A stretch of DNA of 36,454 nucleotides from Treponema sp. (GCA_031257105.1 JAIRPG010000112.1:1-36454); one strand, 5' to 3'; positions 7,501-16,022 are shown, counted from the first letter of the stretch. The notes: generated from the letters alone by a model not told the origin. Made by a program: numbers and translations.

Positions 7501-7529
7501 TTGATATTATAGGAACCGTACAATATAAT
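7501..7529 (+). promoter_or_regulatory. Sigma-70 promoter of the small membrane protein gene
   Basis: TTGATA (7501-7506), 17-nt spacer, TATAAT (7524-7529). Transcription would start near 7536, about 26 nt before the ATG at 7562. It is divergent from, and about 10 nt away from, the coaW promoter. Confidence 0.7.
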
Positions 7530-7561
7530 TTCAGCACAAGTTTACTGAAGGAGCTTATTAT

Positions 7562-7795
7562 ATGATAGCATACCTTGGAATGATGATACCTTTTGTCGCG
7601 TTGTCTATTCCTCTTGTTGCAATTATTCTTTCGTATAAACAAAAAAGTCAAAAAAATAAATTAAGGGAACTTGAATTACAAAAAGAAATTATTGAATTGG
7701 AAATACAGAAACAGAATAATACGGTAAAATTGCTGGATGCGGAAAATGAAAAACTAGATAAAATAATTTACGAAAAAACAACAACCCCGCCCTAA
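7562..7795 (+). CDS. Small single-pass membrane protein with coiled coil
   Basis: 77 residues, with GAAGGAG about 8 nt before the ATG and a near-consensus promoter, so it is very likely expressed. Residues 5-24 form one hydrophobic helix, followed by a basic stretch (YKQKSQKNK) and a highly charged amphipathic helix to about residue 70 rich in Glu, Lys, Leu and Ile, typical of a coiled coil. The topology is probably N-out with the coil in the cytoplasm by the positive-inside rule. The architecture resembles PspB-type or FtsB/L-type small proteins, but I see no specific homology to either. It is markedly AT-rich compared with its neighbours. Function unknown. Confidence 0.75.
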   Translation: MIAYLGMMIPFVALSIPLVAIILSYKQKSQKNKLRELELQKEIIELEIQKQNNTVKLLDAENEKLDKIIYEKTTTPP

Positions 7796-7801
7796 AGTTC
7801 C

Positions 7802-7815
7802 CCCGCGAGAGCGGG
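7802..7815 (+). terminator. Short GC hairpin after the small membrane protein gene
   Basis: CCCGC-GAGA-GCGGG, a tight 5-bp stem with a GAGA tetraloop, is followed by TTCTT. It starts 6 nt after the stop codon. It is a weak terminator candidate; the long palindrome 30 nt further on may do the work instead. Confidence 0.4.
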
Positions 7816-7844
7816 TTCTTGGGTATTAAACCCCTCCGTACGAC

Positions 7845-7886
7845 TCGTGTCTGTCTATAATGTAGACACATTATAGACAGACACGA
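7845..7886. repeat. Perfect 19-bp palindromic element with AGAC loop
   Basis: The left arm (7845-7863, TCGTGTCTGTCTATAATGT) is exactly complementary to the right arm (7868-7886) across a 4-nt loop. It lies between two convergent genes and has no T-run. The core AGACACATTAT-AGACAG recurs, with a GG-AT insertion, in a second palindrome at 30777-30810, suggesting a dispersed palindromic repeat family. Confidence 0.75.
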
Positions 7887-7894
7887 ATTAAGGG

Positions 7895-7925
7895 CTTGGG
7901 TGGTAAACTGCGCCTACCACCCAAG
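7895..7925 (-). terminator. Hairpin at the 3' end of the beta-helix gene
   Basis: CTTGGGTGGTA (7895-7905) pairs with TACCACCCAAG (7915-7925), an 11-bp stem with a 9-nt loop. It lies 5 nt beyond the stop codon of the minus-strand gene. On that strand it is followed by CCCTTAATTC, a poor U-tract, so termination may be partly factor-dependent. Confidence 0.6.
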
Positions 7926-7930
7926 GCGTC

Positions 7931-9577
7931 TTATTCATCTTCGTATTCTTCCATAAATAAGGAAACATTATCCGGTTCGTTGTCTTCAACGACCGCGCCT
8001 TCCAAGGGCCGGTAGAGTTCTCTCATATTGTTTTCCACATAGACGCCTCCGCCTTCTTCCGCTTTATTGCGCTGGATGACGCCCTCCAGGTTGAGTACTC
8101 CCGCAAGGTCGCTGGAACTGGCGACGAGATAAACGCCGCCGCCGCGCTCGGCGGTGTTGCCGCGGACGAGAGCCATGCTGCCAATATTGGCGGATCCGCT
8201 GGTGACGTAGATTCCGCCGCCGTCTTGCGCCGTATTTTCAACAATGATGCCCCCGGTGTATGTGAGACTGCCGCCCTCTATATACACGCCGCCTCCTTTG
8301 CCGGCCTCGTTGTTTCGCACTTCGCCGCCCCGCATGATGATGGAACCGTCGTTACGAACACAAAAGCCGCCGCCGCCCTGAGCGTCCCCTATGGATCGGT
8401 TGCCCCGGATATGCACATTACCCTGAATAACGGCGACAGAATCGGTATCGACGCAAAGACCGCCCCCGCTGGCGGCGGTGTTGTTTACGAAGCCGCCTCT
8501 TTCCTCCAGGGTAAGCTTGGAGCCGTCGGTAAGGTACACGCCGCCGCCCTGGTCACCGGAAAGGTTGCCTGCAACTCGTACACCGCCCTGAAGCGTAACG
8601 GTTGAATTGTTTCCATAAATCCCACCGCCGTCAGAACCGGTCTGATTATTCGAGATAACGGCGTTTCCGGTGAGCAGGAGGGATGCGCCCTGGAAAGGCG
8701 TCTTGGGCGTCTCGATAAGCCCTTGGGAAAAAAACCCTCCGCCGTTTCTGCCCGCATGGTTGTCGCTGATCCGGGCGTTTCTCCTGAGGGAGATTTGGCT
8801 TTCGTAGGCCGCGACGCCGCCGCCGTCGAATTCGCATCGATTGGCTTCGATGGCCGAATCCCCCAGCATCGATGCGCTGGTGTACCAAAGCACGACGCCG
8901 CCGCCGGAATTACCGCTTATAAGGGTGTTTCCAGACATGGTAAAAATTCCCCGGTAGATCACCGCACCGCCGCCTTCGTCGGAGCTTACCGTGTTCCCAC
9001 TGATTGCGGCATCGGATTCCAGGTTAAGCGTTCCCCTCAAAACATAGAGACCGCCCCCTTCCGCCGCCTTGTTGTTGCTTACCAGTACCCCGGTTCCAAG
9101 GGTAAGCACAGCCCCGGAAACATGAACGCCGCCGCCGTTGCCGGCTGTATCACCCCCTGAGATGAGAAGGTTTTCGATACGTATACGGGAATTACCGGTA
9201 ATTTCCAGAACCCGCCTGCCATTTCCACCCCGCAGTTCTCCCTGGGAAACGCCATCCGGTCCGCCGCCGCCCCGGATAAGAATCTCTTCCCTGCCGGAAT
9301 CGCTGATGGTAAATACGCTGTCTCCTTTGGAATCTTCGCTTGTCGCATCCAGAGTATCCAGCACGGTGATACGCTTAACGTTGCTTTTCTGAGCCGCCGC
9401 CGCCGCTTTTGTTAAGGTCTTAAAAGCCGTCCCGGCGCTGAGTCCATCATTGGCATCGTTGCCCAAGGAACTCACATAGTAGCCCGCAGCCGATTCGGCC
9501 ACAAGCTGGGGAACAGCGAGTCCCACCGTCAGCGTAAGGCACCACAAGACGGCTATAGTCCGTGTTATGCGTTTCAT
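7931..9577 (-). CDS. Secreted right-handed parallel beta-helix protein
   Basis: 548 residues with a good ribosome site (GAGGAGGAAGAT before ATG). The signal peptide runs to about residue 28 (hydrophobic core, then QLVAES). Next comes the YYVSSLGNDANDGLSAGTAF motif, which opens many DUF1565/pectate-lyase-like secreted proteins, followed by some 18 to 20 coils of a degenerate repeat of the form N.A..GGG.YV..G.....G. Such repeats form a parallel beta-helix, as in polymorphic outer-membrane proteins and polysaccharide-active enzymes. There is no autotransporter barrel and no recognisable catalytic residue set; the C-terminus is acidic. It is probably a surface or periplasmic adhesin or glycan-binding protein. 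It follows cimA by 53 nt with a hairpin between. Confidence 0.85.
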   Translation of the reverse strand: MKRITRTIAVLWCLTLTVGLAVPQLVAESAAGYYVSSLGNDANDGLSAGTAFKTLTKAAAAAQKSNVKRITVLDTLDATSEDSKGDSVFTISDSGREEILIRGGGGPDGVSQGELRGGNGRRVLEITGNSRIRIENLLISGGDTAGNGGGVHVSGAVLTLGTGVLVSNNKAAEGGGLYVLRGTLNLESDAAISGNTVSSDEGGGAVIYRGIFTMSGNTLISGNSGGGVVLWYTSASMLGDSAIEANRCEFDGGGVAAYESQISLRRNARISDNHAGRNGGGFFSQGLIETPKTPFQGASLLLTGNAVISNNQTGSDGGGIYGNNSTVTLQGGVRVAGNLSGDQGGGVYLTDGSKLTLEERGGFVNNTAASGGGLCVDTDSVAVIQGNVHIRGNRSIGDAQGGGGFCVRNDGSIIMRGGEVRNNEAGKGGGVYIEGGSLTYTGGIIVENTAQDGGGIYVTSGSANIGSMALVRGNTAERGGGVYLVASSSDLAGVLNLEGVIQRNKAEEGGGVYVENNMRELYRPLEGAVVEDNEPDNVSLFMEEYEDE

Positions 9578-9592
9578 ATCTTCCTCCTCAAT

Positions 9593-9623
9593 AGACGCTT
9601 ACCCAATTTCTCCGCAAGCGTCT
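9593..9623. terminator. Hairpin between cimA and the beta-helix gene
   Basis: AGACGCTT (9593-9600) pairs with AAGCGTCT (9616-9623) across 15 nt. On the minus strand it stands between the cimA stop and the ribosome site of the next gene and has no U-tract, so it may attenuate rather than end transcription. Confidence 0.45.
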
Positions 9624-9630
9624 TTATACC

Positions 9631-11250
9631 TTATAATACACGAGCCGCAGCCTTCTGTCTCTCGATGTCTCTGATGAGCTTATACTCGATAGCATCCACC
9701 AGCGCGGCCCGGCTGGCATCGATAATATCCGCCGAAACCCCCACGGTACTCCAACTCGCCGAACCATCGGTGGATTCAATGAGTACCCGTACCTGAGCGG
9801 CGGTGGCGTCTTTACCGTCGATAACTCTGACCTTGTAGTCCGAAAGCCTTACCCGCTCCAACTCCGGGTAGAAGCGGGTCAACGCCCGGCGGAGGGCCTT
9901 GTCCAATGCATTTACCGGGCCGTCCCCCTCGGCGGCGGCGATCTCTTCCTTGCCTTCCACCCAGACTTTAGCCCAAGCGTGGGAGCAGGCGATGGTCTCC
10001 CCTGTGGGATGTTCGCTTACCACCCGGTAGGCGGAGATCCTGAACAGAGGGGGGCAGCGCCCCAGTTCCCGGCGGATCAGGAGCTCAAAACCGGCGTCGG
10101 CGCTCTCAAACGCCCATCCTGAAGCTTCGAGACTTTTGAGTTTCGCCGCCAGAGCTTCCGTTACCGGGTGATCTCTGGTGATGGAAGGCTCTATCTTCCT
10201 GGCCCGTTCGGCAATGACGGAACGCCCCCCTACCTCGCTCACCAGAAAGCGCCGGTCGTTTCCCACGAGGGCAGGATCGATGTGTTCAAAAGAGCCCGGC
10301 GCTTTTAGGATACCGTCGGTGTGCATTCCCGCCTTATGGGAGAAAGCGTGCGCCCCGACATAGGGCATATTGTCCGGGACGGCGACATTGGCAATCTCCG
10401 CCACCTTCCGAGTCAGTTCCGTAAGCCGCGATAAGCGTCCTTCGGGCAGGCAGCGAAAGCCCAGCTTGATCTGGAGACTGGGGATCAGCGCCGCCAGGCA
10501 TACGTTGCCGCAGCGTTCCCCGAACCCCGCCAGGGTTCCCTGCACATGCCGGCAGCCCGCCCGTACCGCCGCCACCGTATTGGCGCTTGCCATGTCCGCA
10601 TCGTTATGGGTGTGAATCCCCAGCGTAATACCGGCCCGTATGGTATCGGTTACCGCTTGGGTGATCCGGTCAGGGAAGCTGCCGCCATTGGTATCGCAGA
10701 GCGCGATCCGATCGGCGCCGGCGTCCAGGGCCGCCGTAATCGTGGAAAGCGCGTAGCGAGGATTAGCGGCCCAGCCGTCAAAGAAGTGCTCCGCATCGTA
10801 GATCACAAAACGGCCTCGGGATTTCAGGAACGCGATGGTTTCGGCGATCATGGCCAGATTCTCTTCCGGATCCGTCCGGAGCACCTCGGTTACGTGAAGA
10901 TCCCAGCTTTTCCCAAAGATCACCACCCCCGGCGTTTCCGCGGAAAGCAGATCTTGCAGCCCGGAATCCGCCGCCGCCGCGCCCCCCTTCTTTCGGGTGG
11001 GGCCAAAAGCGCAGAGCCGGGCGTTCTGGAGCCTGAGTCCCCCGGCTAGGCGGAAGAATTCCATATCCTTGGGGTTGCTTCCGGGGTTCCCCGCCTCGAT
11101 CCAGGCCGCTCCCAGCTCGTCCAGCGCCTCCGCCACGGCAAGCTTGTCCCGCACTGAGAAGCTGATCCCCTCACCCTGGGCCCCGTCCCGAAGCGTCGTG
11201 TCGAGTATCTCTATGCTGTTCCCGGCCTCTCGTCTCGTGTCGTTACTCAT
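9631..11250 (-). CDS. cimA: (R)-citramalate synthase
   Basis: 539 residues. It belongs to the HMG-CoA-lyase-like DRE-TIM superfamily: the metal-binding IEILDTTLRDGAQGEG motif is at 13-28, HTHNDADMASAN supplies the metal-ligand histidines, and GTLAGFGERCGN follows. The segment VVIFGKSWDLHVTEVLRT, and the later YDAEHFFDGW, are characteristic of citramalate synthases rather than isopropylmalate synthases. It condenses pyruvate with acetyl-CoA to citramalate, giving 2-oxobutyrate for isoleucine without threonine deaminase. The C-terminal ~150 residues match the LeuA-type allosteric domain, so feedback by isoleucine is likely. It is 59 nt downstream of leuA, with AAGGAAG before the ATG, in a probable recA-ilvN-leuA-cimA unit. 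Confidence 0.93.
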   Translation of the reverse strand: MSNDTRREAGNSIEILDTTLRDGAQGEGISFSVRDKLAVAEALDELGAAWIEAGNPGSNPKDMEFFRLAGGLRLQNARLCAFGPTRKKGGAAAADSGLQDLLSAETPGVVIFGKSWDLHVTEVLRTDPEENLAMIAETIAFLKSRGRFVIYDAEHFFDGWAANPRYALSTITAALDAGADRIALCDTNGGSFPDRITQAVTDTIRAGITLGIHTHNDADMASANTVAAVRAGCRHVQGTLAGFGERCGNVCLAALIPSLQIKLGFRCLPEGRLSRLTELTRKVAEIANVAVPDNMPYVGAHAFSHKAGMHTDGILKAPGSFEHIDPALVGNDRRFLVSEVGGRSVIAERARKIEPSITRDHPVTEALAAKLKSLEASGWAFESADAGFELLIRRELGRCPPLFRISAYRVVSEHPTGETIACSHAWAKVWVEGKEEIAAAEGDGPVNALDKALRRALTRFYPELERVRLSDYKVRVIDGKDATAAQVRVLIESTDGSASWSTVGVSADIIDASRAALVDAIEYKLIRDIERQKAAARVL

Positions 11251-11309
11251 AGCGTCTTCCTTGTGATGGGGAGCATGGCGATGTCCGCAAATACCCCACT
11301 CCCTGCAAC

Positions 11310-12833
11310 CTACCCCCTACCCCCTGCCAAATCCCACTCCATAGCGTTGATCGCCGCCAGGTACGCCTTGATCGATGATTCCACCACGTCGGTGGAGACC
11401 GCCCGGCCATTCCAGCGGCGTCCGTTCAGGGCGATCTTGACCATGGTTTCACCCTGGGAAGCGGAACCGCCGGTGATGGCCCCGATTTCGTAGAGCTCCA
11501 GCTCCGGCGACTTGCCGATGATATGGTTAATGGCCAGAAAGATAGCGTCGATGGGGCCGTCCCCCAGGGTCACGAGTTTCCGGGCGGAGCCGTCTTTGTG
11601 AACAAGCCGTATCGTCCCCGATGCGCCGAGAGCGCTCCCCGTGTTTACCGCCCAGTGATCGAGCTTCCAGGTTTCGGGAATCTGGATGGTATCCATCGCC
11701 AAGGCTTCAAGATCCCGGTCGCTCACCGCTTTCTTTTTATCCGACAGATCCTTGAATGCAACGAAGACCTTTTCCAGCGTTTCGGTATCTACCGAGAGGC
11801 CCAGATCGGCGAGTCTATCCGCCAGGGCGTGTTTCCCCGAATGTTTGCCTAAGACCATACGATTTTTGGGGATCCCGATAGATTCAGGGGTCATGATCTC
11901 GTAAGTAGCCGGATTTGCCAGAACGCCGTGCTGGTGAATCCCCGCCTCGTGGGCAAATGCGTTCTCTCCCACGACGGCCTTGTTGGGTTGAACCTTTACC
12001 CCGGTCACCTGGGACACCAGCCGGCTTGCGGCATAGATCTGGGTGGCGTCAATCCGGGTTTCCGCGCCGAAGAAGTCTTTCCGTACCCGCAGCGCCATGA
12101 CGATCTCCTCCAGAGAGGCGTTTCCCGCTCGCTCGCCGATACCGTTGATAGTACACTCCACCTGATCCGCCCCGTTCTGAATCGCGGCGATACTGTTGGC
12201 TACCGCCAGGCCCAGATCGTTGTGGCAGTGTACCGAAAACCGAGCCTTCTCCATCCCCGGCGTGCGCTCTCTGATAGAACGTACCCGTTCTCCAAACTCA
12301 CCCGGCAGCGCGTAGCCTACGGTATCGGGAAAGTTCACCGTCAGCGCGCCGGCCTCGATAACCGCCCCAAAGATCGCGCGCACAAAGTCAGGATCGCTGC
12401 GAAAAGCGTCTTCGGCGGAGAATTCTACGTCATTGCAGAATTTTTTGGCGTATTTCACCGCCGCGACAGCCTGTTCAAGCGCCGCTTCCGGCGTCATTTT
12501 GAGTTTGTACTCCAGATGAATGGGACTCGTGGCGAGAAACACATGAAGCCGCGGGCTTTCCGCGTGGGTCAGCGCTTCTCTGGCGGCGTCAACGTCCGCT
12601 TCCCCGCATCGGCAAAGCCCCGCCACGGTACAATTTTTGACCATCCCGGCGATTGCCTTTACCGAATCCAGATCTCCAGAGCTTGAAGCTGGAAACCCCG
12701 CCTCTATCACATCCACTCCCAGCTTCTCCAGCTTTTTTGCCACTTCCAGCTTTTCTCGTACGTTCATGCCGCAGCCCGGCGCCTGCTCTCCATCCCGCAG
12801 GGTAGTGTCGAATACGATTATATTCCGGCTCAT
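11310..12833 (-). CDS. leuA: 2-isopropylmalate synthase
   Basis: 507 residues, normal length. It has the catalytic/metal motif [13 protein letters not shown] near the N-terminus, [14 protein letters not shown] and the [14 protein letters not shown] motif around residues 200-245, and a C-terminal regulatory domain ending in a [11 protein letters not shown] segment typical of LeuA. It catalyses the committed step of leucine synthesis (2-oxoisovalerate plus acetyl-CoA). It lies 12 nt after ilvN and before cimA, so leucine and isoleucine carbon entry are co-expressed. The leuBCD genes are not in the window. Its ribosome site is modest (GGAACTCAAC before ATG), consistent with coupling to ilvN. Confidence 0.96.
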   Translation of the reverse strand: MSRNIIVFDTTLRDGEQAPGCGMNVREKLEVAKKLEKLGVDVIEAGFPASSSGDLDSVKAIAGMVKNCTVAGLCRCGEADVDAAREALTHAESPRLHVFLATSPIHLEYKLKMTPEAALEQAVAAVKYAKKFCNDVEFSAEDAFRSDPDFVRAIFGAVIEAGALTVNFPDTVGYALPGEFGERVRSIRERTPGMEKARFSVHCHNDLGLAVANSIAAIQNGADQVECTINGIGERAGNASLEEIVMALRVRKDFFGAETRIDATQIYAASRLVSQVTGVKVQPNKAVVGENAFAHEAGIHQHGVLANPATYEIMTPESIGIPKNRMVLGKHSGKHALADRLADLGLSVDTETLEKVFVAFKDLSDKKKAVSDRDLEALAMDTIQIPETWKLDHWAVNTGSALGASGTIRLVHKDGSARKLVTLGDGPIDAIFLAINHIIGKSPELELYEIGAITGGSASQGETMVKIALNGRRWNGRAVSTDVVESSIKAYLAAINAMEWDLAGGRG

Positions 12834-12845
12834 TGTTGAGTTCCA

Positions 12846-13358
12846 TTAAACTGGTACAGAAAGTACCGAAGGGCCGCGCTCTAGGGCGACAAGGCCCGTG
12901 CGGGCTAATTCCAGGATGCCGTAAGGCCGTAAGAGGAGGAGCAGACCCTCCAGCTTTTGCAGATCCCCCGTAGCCTCGATGGTAATAGTCGTGGGGGATA
13001 CATCAACGATTCGGGAACGGAAGATGCCGGCAATCTCCAGCACCGCAGGCCGGGTCTTTTCACCAGCGCCGATTTTTACGAGCAATATCTCCCGGCGTAG
13101 ACAGGAAGCGGAATCGAGTTCCCGCACGGCTATCACATCTACCAGCTTTCCAAGTTGTTTAATGATCTGTTCGAGCGCCGCGTCGTCTCCACTCGCCGCG
13201 ATAGTCATCCGGGAAATCGAAGCGTCCTCCGTTTCACCAACGGTGAGGCTGTCGATGTTAAATCCCCGGCGGCTAAAGAGGCCCGAAACACGGCTCAACG
13301 TTCCCGCCCGGTTCTCCACCAAAGCCGATACCACATGCTGCTTCGCGCCTGTCCGCAT
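12846..13358 (-). CDS. ilvN: Acetolactate synthase small (regulatory) subunit
   Basis: 170 residues, as expected. The N-terminal ACT domain begins [20 protein letters not shown] and continues [12 protein letters not shown], the valine-binding region; the second half is the conserved C-terminal ALS small-subunit domain ([13 protein letters not shown]...). It activates the large subunit IlvB and confers valine feedback. The large subunit, usually adjacent, is not in the window, which is unusual. Here ilvN instead follows recA by 15 nt and precedes leuA by 12 nt. The symbol ilvH would be equally acceptable. Confidence 0.94.
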   Translation of the reverse strand: MRTGAKQHVVSALVENRAGTLSRVSGLFSRRGFNIDSLTVGETEDASISRMTIAASGDDAALEQIIKQLGKLVDVIAVRELDSASCLRREILLVKIGAGEKTRPAVLEIAGIFRSRIVDVSPTTITIEATGDLQKLEGLLLLLRPYGILELARTGLVALERGPSVLSVPV

Positions 13359-13373
13359 CGATCCGTGTGTCCC

Positions 13374-14732
13374 TTAGAAAAGTCCGTCCGGGAGGGGATT
13401 CTTCCGGGGACGCCCCGGGCCGCGAGGAACCGCTGCGGGGGGATGTCCCAATACCACCGCAGGCTTTTCCTCAGGCTTGGAAGGCGCCGCATGAGCCGCA
13501 CTTTGCGCCGCCTCAGGCGCCGCCTCACGCGCCGCACTTTGCGCCGCCTCAGGCGCCGCCTCACGCGCCGCCTCCTCTCTATCGGGAGGAGTCTCCGCTT
13601 GAACCGGGAGCGTTTCAACCGGGGAAGCCGCCTTTCCGCCGGCTTTAGACGCCCCCTTTGCCTGCTCTACCGGCGTTTGGATGTCTTTGCCGGGGAACAT
13701 TATCTTTCGCAGTTTTTGTTCCACTTCAAGGGCAAATTCCGGCTTTTGTTCCAGATATTCCTTGGCGTTCTCCCGGCCTTGGCCTATCTTTTCTTCCCCA
13801 TAAGAGAACCACGCGCCTTTTTTATCTATGATCTCGTATTTGATCGCCGCATCCAGCAGACTGCCTATCGCGGATACCCCTTTGCCGAATATAATGTCCA
13901 GCTCTATCTTTCTAAAAGGCGGGGCAACCTTGTTTTTAACCACTTTAACCCGAACCCGGTTTCCGATAGCATCGGCGTCCTTCGACGCTTCGATGGTCTC
14001 GGTCTTCCGTACTTCCAGCCGCAGCGATGCGTAAAATTTTAAGGCGTTCCCCCCGGTGGTGGTCTCTGGATTACCATACACCACCCCAATTTTCATCCGC
14101 GTCTGGTTGATAAAGATCAGAATGGTACGGGATTTACCAATCGTAGCCGTGAGCTTCCGCAGGGCCTGGCTCATAAGCCGGGCTTGCAGGCCCACGTGGG
14201 CGTCACCCATATCGCCTTCGATCTCCGCCTGGGGAGTAAGCGCCGCTACGGAATCCACCACAATGACATCAACCGCGCCAGAACGAACCAGACTTTCAGC
14301 GATCTCCAGGGCTTGTTCGCCGGTATCGGGCTGGGATATCCAGAGATCATCGATATTGACGCCCAAATTCTTCGCGTAAATCGGATCCAGGGCGTGCTCG
14401 GCGTCCACAAAAGCGGAAATGCCCCCTAATTTCTGAGCCTCCGCGATGGCGTGCAATGCCAGCGTGGTCTTTCCCGAAGACTCCGGGCCGTAAATTTCGA
14501 TGATACGCCCCCGGGGATAGCCCCCGATACCGAGGGCTTCATCCAGAAGGATAGAGCCCGAAGGGATGGTCTCAATTCCCGCCGCATTGATATGGGTTCC
14601 CAGTTTCATCAGTGAACCCGCTCCAAATTGCTTTTCTATCTGGAGTCTCGCCGCTTCCAACGCTTTTTCTTTTTCTTCTCCTGTGGCCAGCGGATTTCCA
14701 CGGGTTTTTTCTGATTCAGATGCCTTTGCCAT
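13374..14732 (-). CDS. recA: RecA recombinase with long AT-hook-bearing C-terminal tail
   Basis: 452 residues against about 350 for typical RecA. The core is intact: Walker A GPESSGKT at 82-89, [12 protein letters not shown] (Walker B) at about 156-167, loop 1 [15 protein letters not shown], loop 2 [23 protein letters not shown]. It catalyses homologous strand exchange and would normally activate LexA cleavage. From about residue 348 a low-complexity extension follows: Pro/Ala/Glu rich, two exact 12-residue repeats of [12 protein letters not shown]-type sequence, then [11 protein letters not shown] at 436-446, which fits the AT-hook DNA-binding motif (GRP flanked by basic residues). The tail replaces the usual short acidic C-terminus. 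GGGGAGG precedes the ATG. It is the first gene of a unit with ilvN, leuA and cimA. Confidence 0.97.
   Translation of the reverse strand: MAKASESEKTRGNPLATGEEKEKALEAARLQIEKQFGAGSLMKLGTHINAAGIETIPSGSILLDEALGIGGYPRGRIIEIYGPESSGKTTLALHAIAEAQKLGGISAFVDAEHALDPIYAKNLGVNIDDLWISQPDTGEQALEIAESLVRSGAVDVIVVDSVAALTPQAEIEGDMGDAHVGLQARLMSQALRKLTATIGKSRTILIFINQTRMKIGVVYGNPETTTGGNALKFYASLRLEVRKTETIEASKDADAIGNRVRVKVVKNKVAPPFRKIELDIIFGKGVSAIGSLLDAAIKYEIIDKKGAWFSYGEEKIGQGRENAKEYLEQKPEFALEVEQKLRKIMFPGKDIQTPVEQAKGASKAGGKAASPVETLPVQAETPPDREEAAREAAPEAAQSAAREAAPEAAQSAAHAAPSKPEEKPAVVLGHPPAAVPRGPGRPRKNPLPDGLF
13495..13566 (-). repeat. Two exact 36-bp direct repeats in the recA tail
   Basis: Bases 13495-13530 and 13531-13566 are identical 36-mers coding 12 residues of the Ala/Glu-rich RecA tail. 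The flanks show partial further copies. Unit number could vary by slippage without changing the frame. Confidence 0.85.
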
Positions 14733-14852
14733 AAATACCCTCCCCTATACGAACGGAGATATTCTCTATTTTACCTTGCTTTATGAAAAAAAAATAGTAG
14801 CGTGAAGCTTTCCCAAACCGATTGTTCATAGTAAACTGATTTGGGAGAGTAC
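14733..14852. other. recA / prs divergent intergenic region
   Basis: The 120-nt region has a run of nine A near 14783-14791. A possible recA -10 (TAAAAT on the minus strand, near 14770-14775) has no good -35. No palindrome resembling an Escherichia or Bacillus SOS box is convincing; CGAAC and GAATA half-sites near 14749-14763 are too degenerate. Confidence 0.3.
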
Positions 14853-16022
14853 ATGATTAATGAATTTGTCATTACCGCCACCCGGTCTATGACCGATTAC
14901 GCTTCCCGGGTAGCGGAGCAGTTGTCAAAATTTCTTACCAGTCCCGCGTTTTCTTCCCGGTATGAGATGACGGGGGATCCGGGGGGCATTAACGGAGCGG
15001 GTATACTGAGTACCGACCGTTTTGCAGACGGCGAAATGGAAGCGGTGGTGAATACCTCTATTCGGGGGAAAGCGGTGGTACTCTTTACCAGTTCTGCCCG
15101 GAACGAGGCGGGAATCGGCGTAGAAGAGGCAAAGATCGAACTGTACCACACCGTAGACGCATTAAAACGTTCCCAGGCGGAACGGATCATCATTTTCGAG
15201 CCCTTTGTTTCCTGTTCCCGGTCTGATCGGACGTTCAGGCGAAGTTCTGTGGGCCTCTGGGTTCACTACAAAATCCTCGTCAGTCTGGGGGCCGCCCATA
15301 TTATCACGTACCAACTCCATTCGGACAAATCTAAGTCCATACTAGACCCTACCCTCTGCGCTATTGACGATATTCCCGCCATGACCCTCTTGAAACGCTA
15401 CCTCTGCGACACGAGCATCATGAATTTGGAAACCTTGAAGAACGTTGTCCGTACGCATTGGGCCTTCTGCTCAGTGGACGCCGGAGGAGAGAAGCTTGCC
15501 CGGGGGTTCGCTAATGCTTTCGGCGCTCCGTTGGTGGTGGCCCATAAGCAGCGGGATCCCTCCAAGGTCAATACGGTTAAGTCCATCAATATCCTTTCCG
15601 CCGAGCCTTTGGAAGGAAAGATCCTCTGGATCGTCGATGATATGGTGGATACCGCCGGTTCTGTGGAAAGCCTTGTCCGGGCGCTCGCAGCCCATAAACC
15701 CGCTGAAATAAACATTATGGCCGTTCACGCGCTCTTTTCCCCGCCGGCGGCGGAACGGCTGAACCGGCTTACCCAAGAAGGGCTCCTGAACCGCCTGCTG
15801 GTCACCGATACGATCTACTGCCCCCGTACAATATTCACGGAAATCCCCAATCTGGAAGTAGTTCCTTCAGTGGAACTCTCCGCAAAGGTAATAGAAGCTA
15901 TCGTTTCCAACCGGTCTATGAACAAGTTGCTGCGGCCCTTTGACGCCGAAATCTACCTAAAATCGCCCAACCTCTTCAATCAAGATTACCGGTCCGGCGC
16001 CGGTTCCAGCAGTCCCGACTGA
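14853..16022 (+). CDS. prs: Ribose-phosphate pyrophosphokinase-like protein, divergent
   Basis: 389 residues from the ATG at 14853, which has GGGAGAG just upstream; an in-frame TTG four codons earlier overlaps that site. Two Rossmann-like phosphoribosyltransferase halves are visible. RFADGEMEAVVN matches the F.DGE motif near the N-terminus; VDALKRSQAERIIIFEPFVSC and QLHSD align with the ATP loop and catalytic histidine region; WIVDDMVDTAGSV is a perfect PRPP-binding loop. The enzyme makes PRPP from ribose-5-phosphate and ATP for nucleotide, His and Trp synthesis. The usual YARQDR motif reads SCSRSDR and the DLHA.Q motif is altered, and there is an extra C-terminal segment of roughly 50 residues. 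The 3' end overlaps the convergent TPR gene by 37 nt. Confidence 0.85.
   Translation: MINEFVITATRSMTDYASRVAEQLSKFLTSPAFSSRYEMTGDPGGINGAGILSTDRFADGEMEAVVNTSIRGKAVVLFTSSARNEAGIGVEEAKIELYHTVDALKRSQAERIIIFEPFVSCSRSDRTFRRSSVGLWVHYKILVSLGAAHIITYQLHSDKSKSILDPTLCAIDDIPAMTLLKRYLCDTSIMNLETLKNVVRTHWAFCSVDAGGEKLARGFANAFGAPLVVAHKQRDPSKVNTVKSINILSAEPLEGKILWIVDDMVDTAGSVESLVRALAAHKPAEINIMAVHALFSPPAAERLNRLTQEGLLNRLLVTDTIYCPRTIFTEIPNLEVVPSVELSAKVIEAIVSNRSMNKLLRPFDAEIYLKSPNLFNQDYRSGAGSSSPD

Noticed and set aside
7455-7523. Longer coaW start at 7523 or 7466
   Set aside because: These overlap the TTGACA/TATGCT promoter and add residues not part of the ATPase fold, though protein data could overturn this.
13140-13374. 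Search for ilvB next to ilvN
   Set aside because: No large-subunit frame exists in the window; the neighbour is recA.
13155-14042. 295-codon plus-strand frame covering ilvN and recA
   Set aside because: Antisense to two conserved genes and rich in Arg/Leu from the reversed repeat.
14733-14780. Possible LexA/SOS box ahead of recA
   Set aside because: Only degenerate half-sites (CGAAC, GAATA) without proper spacing; not enough to claim.
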